Counted from the first letter of the stretch, positions 44,487 through 54,393 are shown. The stretch: 64,000 bases of DNA from Leguminivora glycinivorella (GCF_023078275.1 NC_062975.1:21916641-21980640), one strand, 5' to 3'. The notes: generated by a model not told the origin, from the letters alone. Translations and numbers: made by a program.

Positions 44487-44492
44487 TTTATT
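44487..44492 (-). terminator. Polyadenylation signal of cGLR-A
   Basis: AATAAA on the - strand, 127 bp after the cGLR-A stop codon. It is the first canonical signal downstream of the stop. Confidence 0.65.
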
Positions 44493-44618
44493 ACGTAAAA
44501 ATTTTGTATGACGGATATCTTTAGGACTAAACTGTAAACTTTTTTAAAAACTTGGAAGAACTTTTGACGTGTTGTCTTATATGCTACTAATGACACTGAC
44601 TGTCAAAACCAAGTTTGT

Positions 44619-45344
44619 CTAATGCACCACATCCGAGAATCCCGCCGGCAGCGCGTCAGCGCCCAGAAGATTCAACACCATATCTTTTTCGACATTGTTC
44701 TTACTCAACCCCTGCAATTTCATCTCCTGCAGAGCCACCTTATCCGCCAAAGCGTCAACTTTTTCCGACAGCGCGTCCACTTTATCCAACAAACACACAC
44801 TCAGTTTATCAAACTTGTCCGACAACTTATCCATCTTCGATATAAGCGTTTTTAGACCGATCGCGTCGATTTGATTGTTTTTCGCGTCAGTTTCATCCTG
44901 ACTCCCGTTGCTGCCAGTACTACTTACGGATTTCACTGAACTCTGGCGTTTCAATGTTGCATTATTAAGAACGGCCAGATGTTGTTCGTAAAATTCTGTT
45001 TCTTTATACCCCGATAGTTCTTCGGCGTTCAGCAACGCTGCGACAACTTTTTCAATGGCGCCGGCTTTCAGAGAATTGATTACATCTAGGAGTTTTTCCG
45101 CGTAGAGTTTTTGCAAGGAGGGTTTCAGACCCTCGATGAGATTGAGCTCTTCATTCCAGAAGTATTTGATTTCTTTATTCACGATGGCGCTGTGTAGTTC
45201 CTCGAGCATAGTTTGGAAGAGGAAGGAGATCTTGTTCTGCCAGTATTTGCGGTCGTTTTCTTGCGTGATCTTCCAGAGGAAAAGGGTCTTGATGTAGTAG
45301 CTCGCGATGTATTTTAGGCCGAGGGCGTCGCGTAGCTTCTTTAC
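44619..45344 (-). CDS. cGLR-A coding exon 5 (C-lobe end and coiled-coil tail)
   Basis: Follows TATTTACAG on the - strand and begins VKKLRDALGLKYIASYYIKT, ending GFSDVVH and TAG. 241 residues, against 126 in the equivalent cGLR-B exon. The extra ~115 are the Ser-rich linker (SSVKSVSSTGSNGSQDE) and coiled coil. Exon sequence is uninterrupted, so the extension is part of the same open frame and not a fused intron. Confidence 0.9.
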   Translation of the reverse strand, partial: VKKLRDALGLKYIASYYIKTLFLWKITQENDRKYWQNKISFLFQTMLEELHSAIVNKEIKYFWNEELNLIEGLKPSLQKLYAEKLLDVINSLKAGAIEKVVAALLNAEELSGYKETEFYEQHLAVLNNATLKRQSSVKSVSSTGSNGSQDETDAKNNQIDAIGLKTLISKMDKLSDKFDKLSVCLLDKVDALSEKVDALADKVALQEMKLQGLSKNNVEKDMVLNLLGADALPAGFSDVVH

Positions 45345-48300
45345 CTGTAAATATACGATAATATTTAAAAAAAGTTTTTAAAAACTCACTACTAAAGTGA
45401 CCTACCAGACCAGTACACTATCTTCCGAACTAGAAAACGATGCGAATTTATAGTTTTCGTGGAAATCGGCGACACGGTACATCTCTAAAATAGGTATATA
45501 CTGCGTTTACTGCGCCTTAGGTCGCTCACTGTAGCCGGGCAGAAAAAAATGGAAGGTTACCAAGAGCTTTTAAAGTTAAAATGAATGTTAAATAGGTCCC
45601 TTGAATAAGCTAAGTATTCATTAGTATTCTATTAACTGCTTCCTGTCGATTATTGCTATCATTCCATAGCGGTAACAAAAAGATTATACACTCCATAGCG
45701 GTCAACAGAATGCGTCGTTTAACAACTACTTAAAACCTGCTACATTGCAAATGAATACATTACTAATTTTTACTTTGAGCTATGACTTCGTAGGTTTAGA
45801 GAGCGATGCCTGTCTATTGTGTGTATGTAAATTGTTGACGATCCAACAACCACTTTCTATGATCGCACCGCTTGCCGCAAGCAAGGCGTTGATCCTCACA
45901 CCCTAGGTAGAACCTAAACAGTCCTTACCAGTCACATGGTACTGGTACCCTTGCGCTCCTTATACCACTTCATTATTTAATTTTTATTAAGCAGAAACGT
46001 CTGCTAACGATTCTAAAGTCCTTGAGACTCCAGTGCCGTTACAAGATGTAATAGTCTGTCGGTAGATGGCGCTAGACGTCACCCCAAGACGTGTGTACAA
46101 AAAGGAAAGGCATGGAAAGATTTAGGTCCGGCGTGGCTTCCGAGCTCCTTATACCACTTCATTATTTCCTTTAAATAAAAAACTTCATTATTTCTTTGGA
46201 ATAAGAGCAGAATCAATCCTGCTAACCACCTTCCTCTAGACTTCTATAGTAACCATAACCAGTCGTACGACGTAGTGTTCTTAGCGTCCCTTCATCATGT
46301 TGCCCTCAAAGTCTTGGAAAGAGAGCCCCCAGCAAGAAGAAAATATCATCATCAGCCTCCTTGCGTTATCCCGACATTTGCCACGGTTCATGGGAGCCTG
46401 GGGTCCGCTTTGACAACTAATCCCAAGATTTGGCGTAGGCACTAGTTTTACGAAAGCGACTGCCATCTGACCTTCCAACCCGAAGGGTCACTAGACCTTA
46501 TTGGAATTAGTCCGGTTTCCTCACGATGTTTTCCTTCACCGAAAAGCGACTGGCAAATATAAAAAAAAAAAATATTGGGGGACACCTTACACAGATCAAC
46601 TTAGCCCCAAACTAAGCAAAGCTTGTACTATGGGTGCTAAGCGACGATATACATACTTAAATAGATAAATACATCCTTTTATACATAGAAAACCTCCATG
46701 ACTCAGGAACAAATATCTGTGCTCATCACACAAATAAATGCCCTTACCGGGATTCGAACCTGGGACCGCGGCTCAGCAGGCAGGGTCACTACCGACTGAA
46801 CCAGACCGGTCGTCTTATTTATTTATTTATTTACAAAACATGTTTTTTTTTTTTTTTTTTTTTTTTATTATAAATTTACTTTACAGACTAGCCAAAGGCA
46901 AAGACGTGGCCTGATGGAGTGAGCTCGCCCAGAAGATGCCTGTTCACTCTTGATTTGAAGGTTGCCGGGTTATATGAGCTCTATAATGTTATAACATAAA
47001 CATGTCTTATGAAATATCTAATGACATTTCGCACATAAGTAAGTTCCGAAAAACTCATTGGTGCGAGCCGGGGTTCGAACCCGCTATCTCCGGAACGAAA
47101 GTCGCACGCAGTTATCGCTAGGCTACAAGCACTTCAGCAAGAAGAAAATATATTGGAAGAAAATATACTAGCACCGGTCTTCAGACCATCACTCTTCAGG
47201 ACCTTCCTCTTTTCTAGGACCTACCAGTCGTATGGTGCTCTTGAGTTGCTGGCACCCCTTCATCATGTCCCGCTCGAAGTCCTGGAAGGAGAGCCGCCAG
47301 CACCGGTTCTGCTGCGTGTCCTCGAGGCCCTTGTTGGGTTTCGGCACCACCAGCCAGTCACGACATTGGCTGCCTTCGACTTGTCTAAAAATACAGGCGT
47401 TACACAGGTGTTAGATTTTAGAGCTTCATACCTCAGAGAAAAAACGGAAAGAATCGCCTATGCGCCTGTCTGTCCGATCGGGCCGTCTGTTACAGCATTG
47501 ACGTAACAGGTAAGTTTCTCCGAAACTTTTTACATTGTTAGGCTCAAATTTGGAGCAGATATGTAACTTGGTGATGCATAAATTGATGTTTTACGCCAAT
47601 TATTGAATTTGAATACCGAGGTCCATGACGTTTTTGGGATTAGTTGTCAATGCGGACCCCAGGATCCCATGAGCCGTGGCAAATGCCGGGATAACGCAAG
47701 GAGGATGATGATGGCCACATTTGTGAAAATGTATCAAATTACCATTTCCGCAATTTAGGGAAGCATTTCTCGGTATAAAATTTTGAAATAAATGCAGATA
47801 ATAGTCACATCATTATGTAGATTGACGCCTCGAAGCCTGTGAAATCTTATTACTTATGAAGTTATGACGCTGTGGCCGGCATGGCCGATCAAATGCATTG
47901 AAAATGTTCAAATAGCTAAATATAATTTGAATCTGTTCATACTTTCACAAATACAGCTCCATGACTCAACAAAGGAAACATGACGAGATTTCATGTCAAC
48001 AACTTATAAAATAAAATAAAATAAATAAATATTATAGGACATTCTTACACAGATTGACTGAGGCCCACGGTAAGCTCAAGAAGGCTTGTGTTGTGGGTAC
48101 TCAGACAACGATACATATAATATATAAATATATACATAGAAAACATCCATGACTCAGGAACAAATATCTGTGCTCATCACACAAATAAATGCCCTTACCG
48201 GGATTCGAACCCGGGACCGCGGCGCAGCAGGCAGGGTCACTACCGACTGCGTCAGACCGGTCGTCAAAAACTTATCGGGTCCCACTCAAGTGGGTGTCGC

Positions 48301-51300
48301 TATACTCCCTATCTATTGCCTATCTAACATCCAACCTGTTAGCGTATACGTAGACCTTATACCAAACACATAAAGTTCAACAGAGGCTAAAAGTGTTGTT
48401 GGTATTTGTAGAATTCCCGAATTTTTCGAGCGGATATTTAATTTGATAAAATTCTGAGCTTTCTATGCATTGTATGATGTTTAGACAAATATTCAAATAT
48501 TATAATACGATTAGATATATAAATCCTTCTTCGGTACATGTAGTCATCGATCGAGCGAGTACCAGAATAAGTTAAAATAGAGGCCATTGTATTTCTCTTT
48601 ATACTTAGCTAGCGACAAAGTGTGACTTTTTATTGAAATATAAATAGCCTGTGTGGTGACGGGTTAAGAATTTCACCACCCCCTTTCTTCCCGTGGGTGT
48701 CGTAGAAGGCGACTATGGGATATGGGTTAAATTGTGGCGTAGGCGAGAGGCTGGCAACTTGTCACTGCAATGTCACAGTTTCGTTTTCTTTCAACCCCTT
48801 ATTTGCCAAGAGTGGCACTGAAGCTTTAGTAGTTTCATGTGTTCTGCCTACCCCTTTATGTGATACAGGCGTGATTGTATGTATGTGTGTATGTATGTAT
48901 AAATAGCAATCTCGTACTTATAAAGTTGTACCTGTAACCCTCAGGCCATCGCGGTAACGAGAACCTTATAACCGGCACCAGATCCACATCCAACTTGAAA
49001 GGGTATGCAACAGATCCATTCTTCACGTTCAGCATGAAACAGGTCATGATACAGGTCCCAGGACAGGAAGCATGATACAGGTCCCCGTTTACCTGGACCT
49101 CCCCTTTCCCATTCTATACAGTATTTGTAGATATTTAATATGAGTTATAAACCCCGAGTCACGAACGGGTTTCCATGAACACTCGCCTCCCGGGCGATAC
49201 TTGTTATAGTAGTTAACGGCCATTAATAGTAGACCTTCGTGGACGTCAGCTGCCGCTTTATCAGTATACTATTTTAATAATATAGAAGTATGTAATTCAC
49301 CTGTATCCATCAGGCCATCGCGGTACCGAGAACCTTATAACCGGCACCAGATCCACATCCAACTTGAAGGGGGGTACATCAGGTCCGTTCTTCACGTTCA
49401 GTGTGAAGGCCGGGCCGGAAGATTTGTAGCTGAGCAAGTAGAGGTCCCCGTTTACCCGGACCTCCCCTTTCATGTCGTTGACGGCGCGTTGTACGATGCC
49501 GTGCATCCAGGCGCGGAATTTATTCTGGAGGAAGTATTTGTCGTTGTCCCTGGAAAGAAGTGTAAACTATAGCACTATAGCTAGTAGTAACTGTTGTTGA
49601 AGGGGAAACAGTGAAGCCGATATGTGTTTCGATTGAAATGCCATAACTGACATTAGCGAACACTGTGAAGGAACTAGATTTCAGGTGTAATAAAACCCTT
49701 GAATTATGACTGTGCACATGTACGAGATGTCAGGATTGGCAAGTAGGGTGAACCATTTTGCTTAAAACTTAGGTGTTTCTTTTACCTACATCTACAACTT
49801 CAATAGATTTGCTGGCTCAGCTGTAGAGTATGGGTTAAATGCCTTATCAGTGGTAAAAAACAGTCCAATCTTTTTTATATGATACTTATGGAAAGAAAAC
49901 GGCCAGAAAAATGATCTTTTTAAACAGGCGACGCCAGAAGTGGCGTAAGTGCGTTGTCGGAATTTTACTTTTCTTGAAAGTTCTTTTTTTAACCCCCGAC
50001 GCAAAAACGACGGGGTGTTATAAATTTGACGTGTCTGTTTGTTTGTCTGTCTGTGGCATTGTAGTTCCCGAACGGATGAACCGATTTAGATTTAGTTTTT
50101 TTTGTCTGAAAGCTGAGTTAGTCGGGAGTGTTCTTGGCAATGTTTCAAGATAATCGGTCTACTATGTCGCGGTTGGGGTTTTTTTCAAAATTTTAATATC
50201 CGGAAACACTGCAGTCAAAACAGCTGAGTCTACTCCTACCTTTTGCTTGTAGTTTATGGGGAGCCGGATCACTATGTCCATGTCAAATTTATCTAGTTTT
50301 TACTACTTATGGCACAGAGAACCTCCTATAGAGTGGCAGTCTTGTATATTTGGTTCGCGATACGAGTCACCAGTGTTTGGGGTGCGAGGAGCGGGCGGGG
50401 AATGTGTTAAGCGCGCTGTGATTGGCCGTTTCAAGGACGGCGGGCAGTCGCGCCAGATGAAAAGGGACAGAAGTATGACTATCCCTCTACTGACGCGTAA
50501 GTGGCCAATGTAAGTTGACCTATGCCGGCTCTGAATAAATTATAAATATGACTTATTTGTGGAATGTAATGCCGTCTGTTTTTAAATTTGAGCTTCTTGT
50601 TACCTTTCCACACCATTTCACACTACAGGTGGACATCTTTAAGGCATCAAAATACCCTTTTCCAATTTTTTTGTGCGAAAAACACGCGCTGCTTTCGGGT
50701 CTGTTACTTGGTCGATACTGATCGGGCACGGCGAGCGCCGGCGCTTATATCAGTGCCAATACTAGGAAGGCTGGCGACCGCGAGTCGTCTTGTAATAGAT
50801 GTCTATAGGGGTTGGTCTGTGACTTATGGCTACTATAGTATCCAAGGACGTACCTCCACTCCCTAGTGACCTTGTGGCACTTCTCCCAGTCCGGCTGCTT
50901 GTCCATATGGTCGAACGCGTTAGTGATCTTCATTCGCACGTAGCCGGGGATGTCAGTCTCGAGCCAGATGCCGTCCTCGCCCTGCTCGTAGTTTATGGGT
51001 AGCCGGATCACTATGTCCATGTCAAATTCGTCTAGTTTTGACACTTTTATGCCGTCGGATACGCTGCCGCCGTATAAGACCTGGCAAACACGTATGTAGA
51101 TATTAAGTAATGGGGGGGGGGGATGGGTAGCAATTTGTTAGAAATCTGGGTTAAATTTCAGAATTTCATACAAAGAAGGGATGGGACAGTTTTCTATGAA
51201 TAATACATAAGGATTTGACGACTTTGATGATAACAAGTCCTAATGTTTGAACCCACAGATACCCCCCTTTCTTAAGTATATAATAACTAGCTTTTGCCCG

Positions 51301-51848
51301 CGGCTTCGCTCGCGTTAAAAAGAGACAAAAAGTAGCCTATGTCACTCTCCATCCCTTTAACTATCTCCACTTAAAAAAGCACGTTAATTCGTAGCTCCGT
51401 TTTGCCGTGAAAGACGAACAAACAGACAGACACACAAACTTCCCCAGTAAGTAATATTAGTATGGAGATATCCCTGGGCCTTAGGATGGTAAATATAAAT
51501 GTTTTGTAGTAATACTAATTAAATTAAAAATGAAGAATGTATCAGGGCCAGGGCTAGTAGTGAAGTGTGAGCATTCTAGTTGTAGACTAGGTTGCATTTA
51601 AATTATAGGCATAAGGATTCCAGTGGTACCACAATAGTCATGAAAAATAAAATAGTTAAAATAAACATACTTACCTCTTTGCTGTACTTATTGAAGTAGT
51701 TGCAATTCTCGCCCATTTTCTGTTTGACTTGATCAAAAACCTTCTTGAAGATATCCTGCGACTTTTTATAGTCCTCATCCTTTATTGCTATGAATTTCTT
51801 GTACACCTCTGTGAGGTACAAGTCCATATATTTCTTGTTCACCGACAT
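44619..51848 (-). CDS. cGAS-like receptor A (Mab-21 domain nucleotidyltransferase), C-terminal coiled coil
   Basis: Exons on the - strand are 51848-51675, 51080-50854, 49549-49301, 47384-47225 and 45344-44619. GT-AG borders and phases are consistent, giving 511 codons plus TAG. The fold is that of the cGAS/Mab-21 nucleotidyltransferases. A Gly-Gly-Ser loop at 62-64 (VLYGGSVSDG) and acidic metal ligands E76 and D78 (LDEFDMDIVI) are followed by the third acid D200 (FKLDVDLVP); all three are present, so catalysis is plausible. The C-lobe carries VPKPN...RCWRLSF and LRDALGLKYIASYYIKTLF. There is no visible cGAS-type zinc thumb, as usual in insect receptors. After residue ~396 comes a Ser-rich linker and then a heptad-rich coiled coil (DKLSDKF, DKVDALSEKVDALADKV) absent from cGLR-B. 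Characterised insect relatives sense dsRNA and make cyclic dinucleotides for STING. Ligand and product here are unknown. A non-catalytic Mab-21-like role is the alternative. Confidence 0.88.
45345..46256 (-). other. cGLR-A intron 4, part with degraded exon-4-like pieces
   Basis: Stretches near 45930-46050 and 46125-46160 share CTCCTTATACCACTTCATTA and weakly resemble the end of exon 4 (CACCCCTTCATCATGTCC on the + strand), including AAGTCCT near 46016. They may be older copies of the one at 46257-46331. Similarity is weak. Confidence 0.35.
46257..46331 (-). pseudogene. Decayed partial copy of cGLR-A exon 4
   Basis: About 75 bp match the 3' half of exon 4 and its donor region (CAGTCGTA, CCCTTCATCATGTTGCCCTC, AAAGTCTTGGAAAGAGAGCC on the + strand) with many substitutions. 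It lies downstream of the real exon in the direction of transcription. The right end is cut by the SINE insertion and its duplication. Confidence 0.75.
46347..47134 (-). mobile_element. SINE family 1 copy containing a second SINE and a LINE piece
   Basis: Flanked by the 17-bp duplication CAGCAAGAAGAAAATAT (46330-46346 and 47135-47151). The SINE body runs 46347-46560 and resumes near 47007 with GAAATATCTAATGACATTTC up to the tRNA head. The interior 46561-47006 is SINE family 2 (46560-46812) followed by a LINE 3' fragment with a T-run (46813-46980). This is a three-layer nest inside cGLR-A intron 4. Confidence 0.85.
46560..46812 (-). mobile_element. SINE family 2, - copy
   Basis: On the - strand it starts GACGACCGGTCTGGTTCAGT (A box region), with B box GGTTCGAATCC, and the body CAAATAAATG-type phrases to TGTAAGGTGTCCCCC and an A-rich end. 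tRNA-derived. Confidence 0.85.
47225..47384 (-). CDS. cGLR-A coding exon 4
   Basis: Follows ATTTTTAG on the - strand and precedes GTAGGT. Encodes residues 217-270 including QCRDWLVVPKPN and NRCWRLSFQDFERDMMK, ending STIRL. It aligns with cGLR-B exon 6 (FFMVVPKPYKGG, WRLAMHIQEKDL). Confidence 0.9.
47385..47624. repeat. Probable repeat tail in cGLR-A intron 3
   Basis: GCGCCTGTCTGTCCG, GTTTCTCCGAAACTTTTTAC and CAAATTTGGAGCAGATATG resemble the tail type at 13860-14065 and 55755-55905. Boundaries unclear. Confidence 0.4.
47625..47716 (+). mobile_element. SINE family 1, 3' fragment
   Basis: + orientation: GATTAGTTGTCAATGCGGAC to GGGATAACGCAAGGAGGATG and a GATGATG tail. The tRNA head is missing. 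Confidence 0.8.
48005..48262 (-). mobile_element. SINE family 2, - copy
   Basis: Starts on the - strand at GACGACCGGTCTGACGCAGT, B box GGTTCGAATCCC, and ends at an AT-rich AATAAATAAATATT tail. Diverged in the body from 46560-46812. Confidence 0.85.
48655..48885 (+). repeat. LINE 3' end (RTE-like), + copy
   Basis: GGTGACGGGTTAAGAATTTC through GTGGCGTAGGCGAGAGGCTG to CAGGCGTGATTGTATGTATG; reverse partner at 29889-30110. The closing GTATGTATGTATG run is the tail. Confidence 0.7.
48932..49110 (-). pseudogene. Decayed partial copy of cGLR-A exon 3 with a usable donor
   Basis: The - strand encodes FMLNVKNGSVAYPFKLDVDL, then VPVIRFSLPRWPEGY, before ACAG and GTACAA, near-identical to the end of exon 3. 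It thus repeats the third catalytic Asp. Its 5' half is scrambled by small GGACCTGTATCATG-type repeats and lacks a good acceptor. Probably a dead copy; inclusion as an alternative exon cannot be ruled out. Confidence 0.8.
49301..49549 (-). CDS. cGLR-A coding exon 3
   Basis: Follows TTCTTTCCAG on the - strand and precedes GTGAATT. Encodes residues 134-216 (DNDKYFLQNKFRAWMHGIVQ; GDLYLLSYKSSGPAFTLNV; FKLDVDLVPVIRF), with the third catalytic acid D200. In cGLR-B the same region is divided into two exons (4 and 5). Confidence 0.92.
49550..49988. other. cGLR-A intron 2, part
   Basis: No supported feature before the CCCCCGACGC repeat. Confidence 0.4.
49989..50204 (+). repeat. CCCCCGACGC-family repeat, + copy
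   Basis: AACCCCCGACGCAAAAACGA to GGTTGGGGTTTTTTTCAAAA with a short TCTG tract. Slightly diverged. Confidence 0.85.
50246..50303 (-). pseudogene. Decayed partial copy of cGLR-A exon 2
   Basis: TTTATGGGGAGCCGGATCAC and TATGTCCATGTCAAATTTAT (+ strand) match the catalytic EFDMDIV region of exon 2, with an in-frame change of GAA to a codon that no longer reads Glu (TCTAGTTTTTAC, AAATTTATC). Only ~58 bp are kept. Confidence 0.75.
50304..50520. repeat. Possible interspersed repeat
   Basis: CTCCTATAGAGTGGCAGTCT, GGTGCGAGGAGCGGGCGGGG and GTGATTGGCCGTTTCAAGGA look like a moderately GC-rich repeat, but no second copy is in the window. Class unknown. Confidence 0.35.
50854..51080 (-). CDS. cGLR-A coding exon 2 (active-site loop)
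   Basis: Follows TTTGCCAG on the - strand and precedes GTACGT. Encodes residues 59-133 with VLYGGSVSDG and KLDEFDMDIVIRLPI (E76, D78), then YVRMKI. The two spare bases AG join the next exon as Arg134. Aligns with cGLR-B exon 3. Confidence 0.93.
51287..51466 (-). mobile_element. Helitron-like short element, copy 2
   Basis: + strand reads CTAGCTTTTGCCCGCGGCTT to AATATTAGTATGGA, the same ends as copies 1 and 3. Located in cGLR-A intron 1. Confidence 0.75.
51675..51848 (-). CDS. cGLR-A coding exon 1
   Basis: ATG at 51848 in AGAAAATG, then SVNKKYMDLYLTEVYKKFIA to FNKYSKE before GTAAGT; 58 codons, phase 0. The N-terminal helix corresponds to the spine helix preceding the catalytic loop. An upstream in-frame stretch is preceded by TTGTTACAG at 51867-51875, which fits a non-coding first exon spliced to just before this ATG. 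Confidence 0.88.
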
Positions 51849-51939
51849 TTTCTGCTGATCTGTAAACTGTAACAATTTTTTTTATATAGTAAATTAAAAA
51901 AAACCTCTGCCACAATTGACACTGTAGTTTGCTGTTTTG

Positions 51940-52200
51940 CAAATAAATAAAATAATAAATATTGGGGACACCTTACACAGATCAACTTAGCACCAAACTA
52001 AGCAAAGCTTGTACTATGGGTGCCAAGCAACAATATACATATTTAAATAGATAAATACATACTTATATACACAGAAAACATCCATGACTCAGGAACAAAT
52101 ATCTGTGCTCATCACACAAATAAATGCCCGTACCGGGATTCGAACCCAGGACTGTGGCTTAGCAGGCAGGGTCACTACCAACTGAGCCAGACCGGTCGTA
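51940..52200 (-). mobile_element. SINE family 2, - copy in the cGLR-A leader intron
   Basis: Ends at ACGACCGGTCTGGCTCAGTT on the - strand and keeps most of the body seen at 46560-46812, including GGTGTCCCCAATATTTA. Confidence 0.85.
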
Positions 52201-52528
52201 GAAATGTAAATAAATCAAAATATACAATCCTCTGAATAAACTTTCTAGTAAGTAATTTAAGAATTTTATCATAAAAATAATTTTGAAGTTACATTGGTAC
52301 CGTTAACTGATTCTTAATTTTATTATCAAGTACGGAAACAAGTTTACATATAATTAATTTGTAAAAACTATGTAGGTATAAAAGCAAATAAGTAACAGAA
52401 AGTAAAGTGTACGCAACATAATAATAAATACACAGATATCAGAAAGACAGTATCAATATTAATAGATTACAGATTCCTAATTACAAGTAGGTACTTAAAA
52501 GGATAAGACCAAGTTTTCGTGTGTTTAC

Positions 52529-52760
52529 CTAAAACGTTTCTCACTTTGCGAAGGTCCTTGCTTCTCCGTGTCTCTCAGCCCGCACAAGTCTATTCTAGGA
52601 ATATTGAATGGCCATCCGCTGTAGACGAATTTCGGGAGACGTGGCCCTGTTATTATTGGTCACTGCATGCCGGAATATCGCGTCCTTTTCTCTCGCAAGT
52701 TCAACAAATTTTCCCCGACCGCCGGTCGCAATCCCAGCCGGGTACCAACTACGGTGTTGT
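52529..52760 (-). promoter_or_regulatory. Probable cGLR-A promoter and untranslated first exon
   Basis: A more GC-rich patch (52540-52760) in AT-rich surroundings ends, on the - strand, with TTTTAG and donor GTAAAC at 52528. It would splice to the acceptor at 51867-51868 just before the start codon. Both ATGs read here (- strand) reach stops within a few codons, so the exon would be non-coding. No TATA box identified. Confidence 0.4.
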
Positions 52761-52964
52761 CAGCGCTACAAAAGTCAAAACGTCAAACTTCTGTTACAGT
52801 TGCGTTCATAATAATTTTGTATCGTGTCATGAAGTAAACGGAATATTTATTTTGTTTTTTACTTGAGAATCTTTTCATAATTTAAATATTCATATGGTAT
52901 TTTAGTAACAGTAGGATTTTAACACTTTAACACTTTAGTAGGATTTTGTTTTCATCGATTTATG

Positions 52965-53282
52965 TGCAATTACCGAAAAGTTTGTACATTTGGATTACAT
53001 CTCCGATTTTGATAAAAATTGGTAGGCTGATAGAGTCCGTGATGCTGAGCAAGATCCACTAGGTTTCCCAAAATGTCCTATGTAGTTTGTATGAAACCTT
53101 CTTTTTTTATTACCAGATTTCTATACATTTTCGGTAACAAAAAAGGAAAGTTTCATACAATCAACCTAGGACATTTTGGGAAACCTAGTGGATCTTGCTC
53201 AGCATCATGGACTCTATCAGCCTACCAATTTTTATCCAAATCGGAGACGTGATCCAAATGTACAAACTTATCGGGAATTGCT
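52965..53282. repeat. Long inverted repeat between the two cGLR genes
   Basis: AAGTTTGTACATTTGGATTA and CTGAGCAAGATCCACTAGGT in the left arm pair with the right arm (ACCTAGTGGATCTTGCTCAG and TAAGTTTGTAC-type complement). Arms are about 110 bp with ~90 bp between. A MITE or foldback unit. Confidence 0.85.
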
Positions 53283-53842
53283 GTTATAATGAGCACTCAA
53301 TCATGTTGAAATGAAATTTCTTGAACTTAACTTCATAAACTATTGCAAAATAACATTTACTTTTTAGTTATATTAAAAAGCTTAAAATTTAAATAATATA
53401 TTACGGTAAAAAATATTCATTTTTAAAGGCGAACGCTATTATTAAATTTAGGGGCTTTCCCGAAGTTCACCTTAAATGTTGCTGTGTGAAAAATAATAAT
53501 AAATCGGTCATGATCATGTCATTCATAAATACACTTTTATATTGTTTTAATGTCATTCAAGGGAGATTTATTGTTTTTTTGCATGTAGTTATATCTATTT
53601 TGTGTAATATTTATTGATGAATGAGTTTAGAAATGAAAAAATGAAATGTTTTTTGGCATTTTCATATTTTTTCGCTGGTAACAATGAATCCTTGACGTGC
53701 ATGAACATGAATTTCGCAAGGATTTCGATGGGATTTCGTTGTCCCGCACCGCAGAAAGTTCTAGTACCTACCAACTTCTAGTTGGTTCTACTTGATAACT
53801 ACTTTAGTTCTGATAACGTCGCATGATTCATTTCACCGCCGA
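53283..53842. other. Upstream region of cGLR-B
   Basis: No further repeats are clear. Contains GGGATTTCGT (53730s) and AGAAAGTTCTAG (53755s), weak resemblances to NF-kB and heat-shock half-sites that I do not treat as established. Confidence 0.3.
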
Positions 53843-53898
53843 TATATAAACGAAGTTCAATAACAAAGACCAAACAGTGCCTTTTTCATGGGAAGACT
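53843..53898 (+). promoter_or_regulatory. Probable cGLR-B core promoter and leader exon
   Basis: TATATAAA at 53843-53850 is followed about 30 bp later by AACAGTGCC, a plausible start region. A donor GTATGT comes at 53898 after GGAAGACTG. The leader would splice to TTTTTTCAG near 54311, placing the ATG at 54394 in the next exon. This is an inference from spacing only. Confidence 0.45.
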
Positions 53899-54179
53899 GG
53901 TATGTTCACTAGACTTTTTAAATCTTGTCTTCAGTTTTCTTAGCTACTTTGTTTTGATATCGTAATATTAAGCAATTTATTTAAATCAGGATTAAATAAA
54001 ATTCATATAGGTACTTAACCTATTGAGTCCAGTTTTAATAAATATCAAGACAAAGATGATAGTGTTATAATATTAAAATAAGTAAATACCTACTCTATGA
54101 ACATAAGAATCATGGGATAACATTATAAGACATTTTTATGTTATATATATTTTGTAGCTTTCCAACAAAATAGGTACTC

Positions 54180-54300
54180 TAAGGTTTTTTTTATTTTATT
54201 GGTGATTACTTTTATTTATTTATTTATTTATTTAAACTTTATTGCACAGTAAAAAAAATGTACAAAAGGCGAACTTAATGCCAGAATATTGTTTTTTTTT
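54180..54300. repeat. Low-complexity TTTA run and LINE-tail-like piece
   Basis: A TTTATTTATTTATT run and AACTTTATTGCACAGT with GGCGAACTTAATGCCAG resemble the 3' end of a LINE in the leader intron. Confidence 0.4.
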
Positions 54301-54393
54301 TTGTTTTTTCAGCAGTTAATTACAGCCGTAATACAGAAGTAGATTATTTTTTCTAAAATCTTTAAAAAGAATTAAAAGAAATAGTGATACACC

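Noticed and set aside
46735..46812. Possible tRNA gene on the - strand
   Set aside because: It is the tRNA-like head of SINE family 2, repeated at 48180-48262 and 52125-52200.
53730..53770. NF-kB and heat-shock sites upstream of cGLR-B
   Set aside because: GGGATTTCGT misses the consensus end and GAAAGTTC is a single half-palindrome; both are likely by chance in this sequence.
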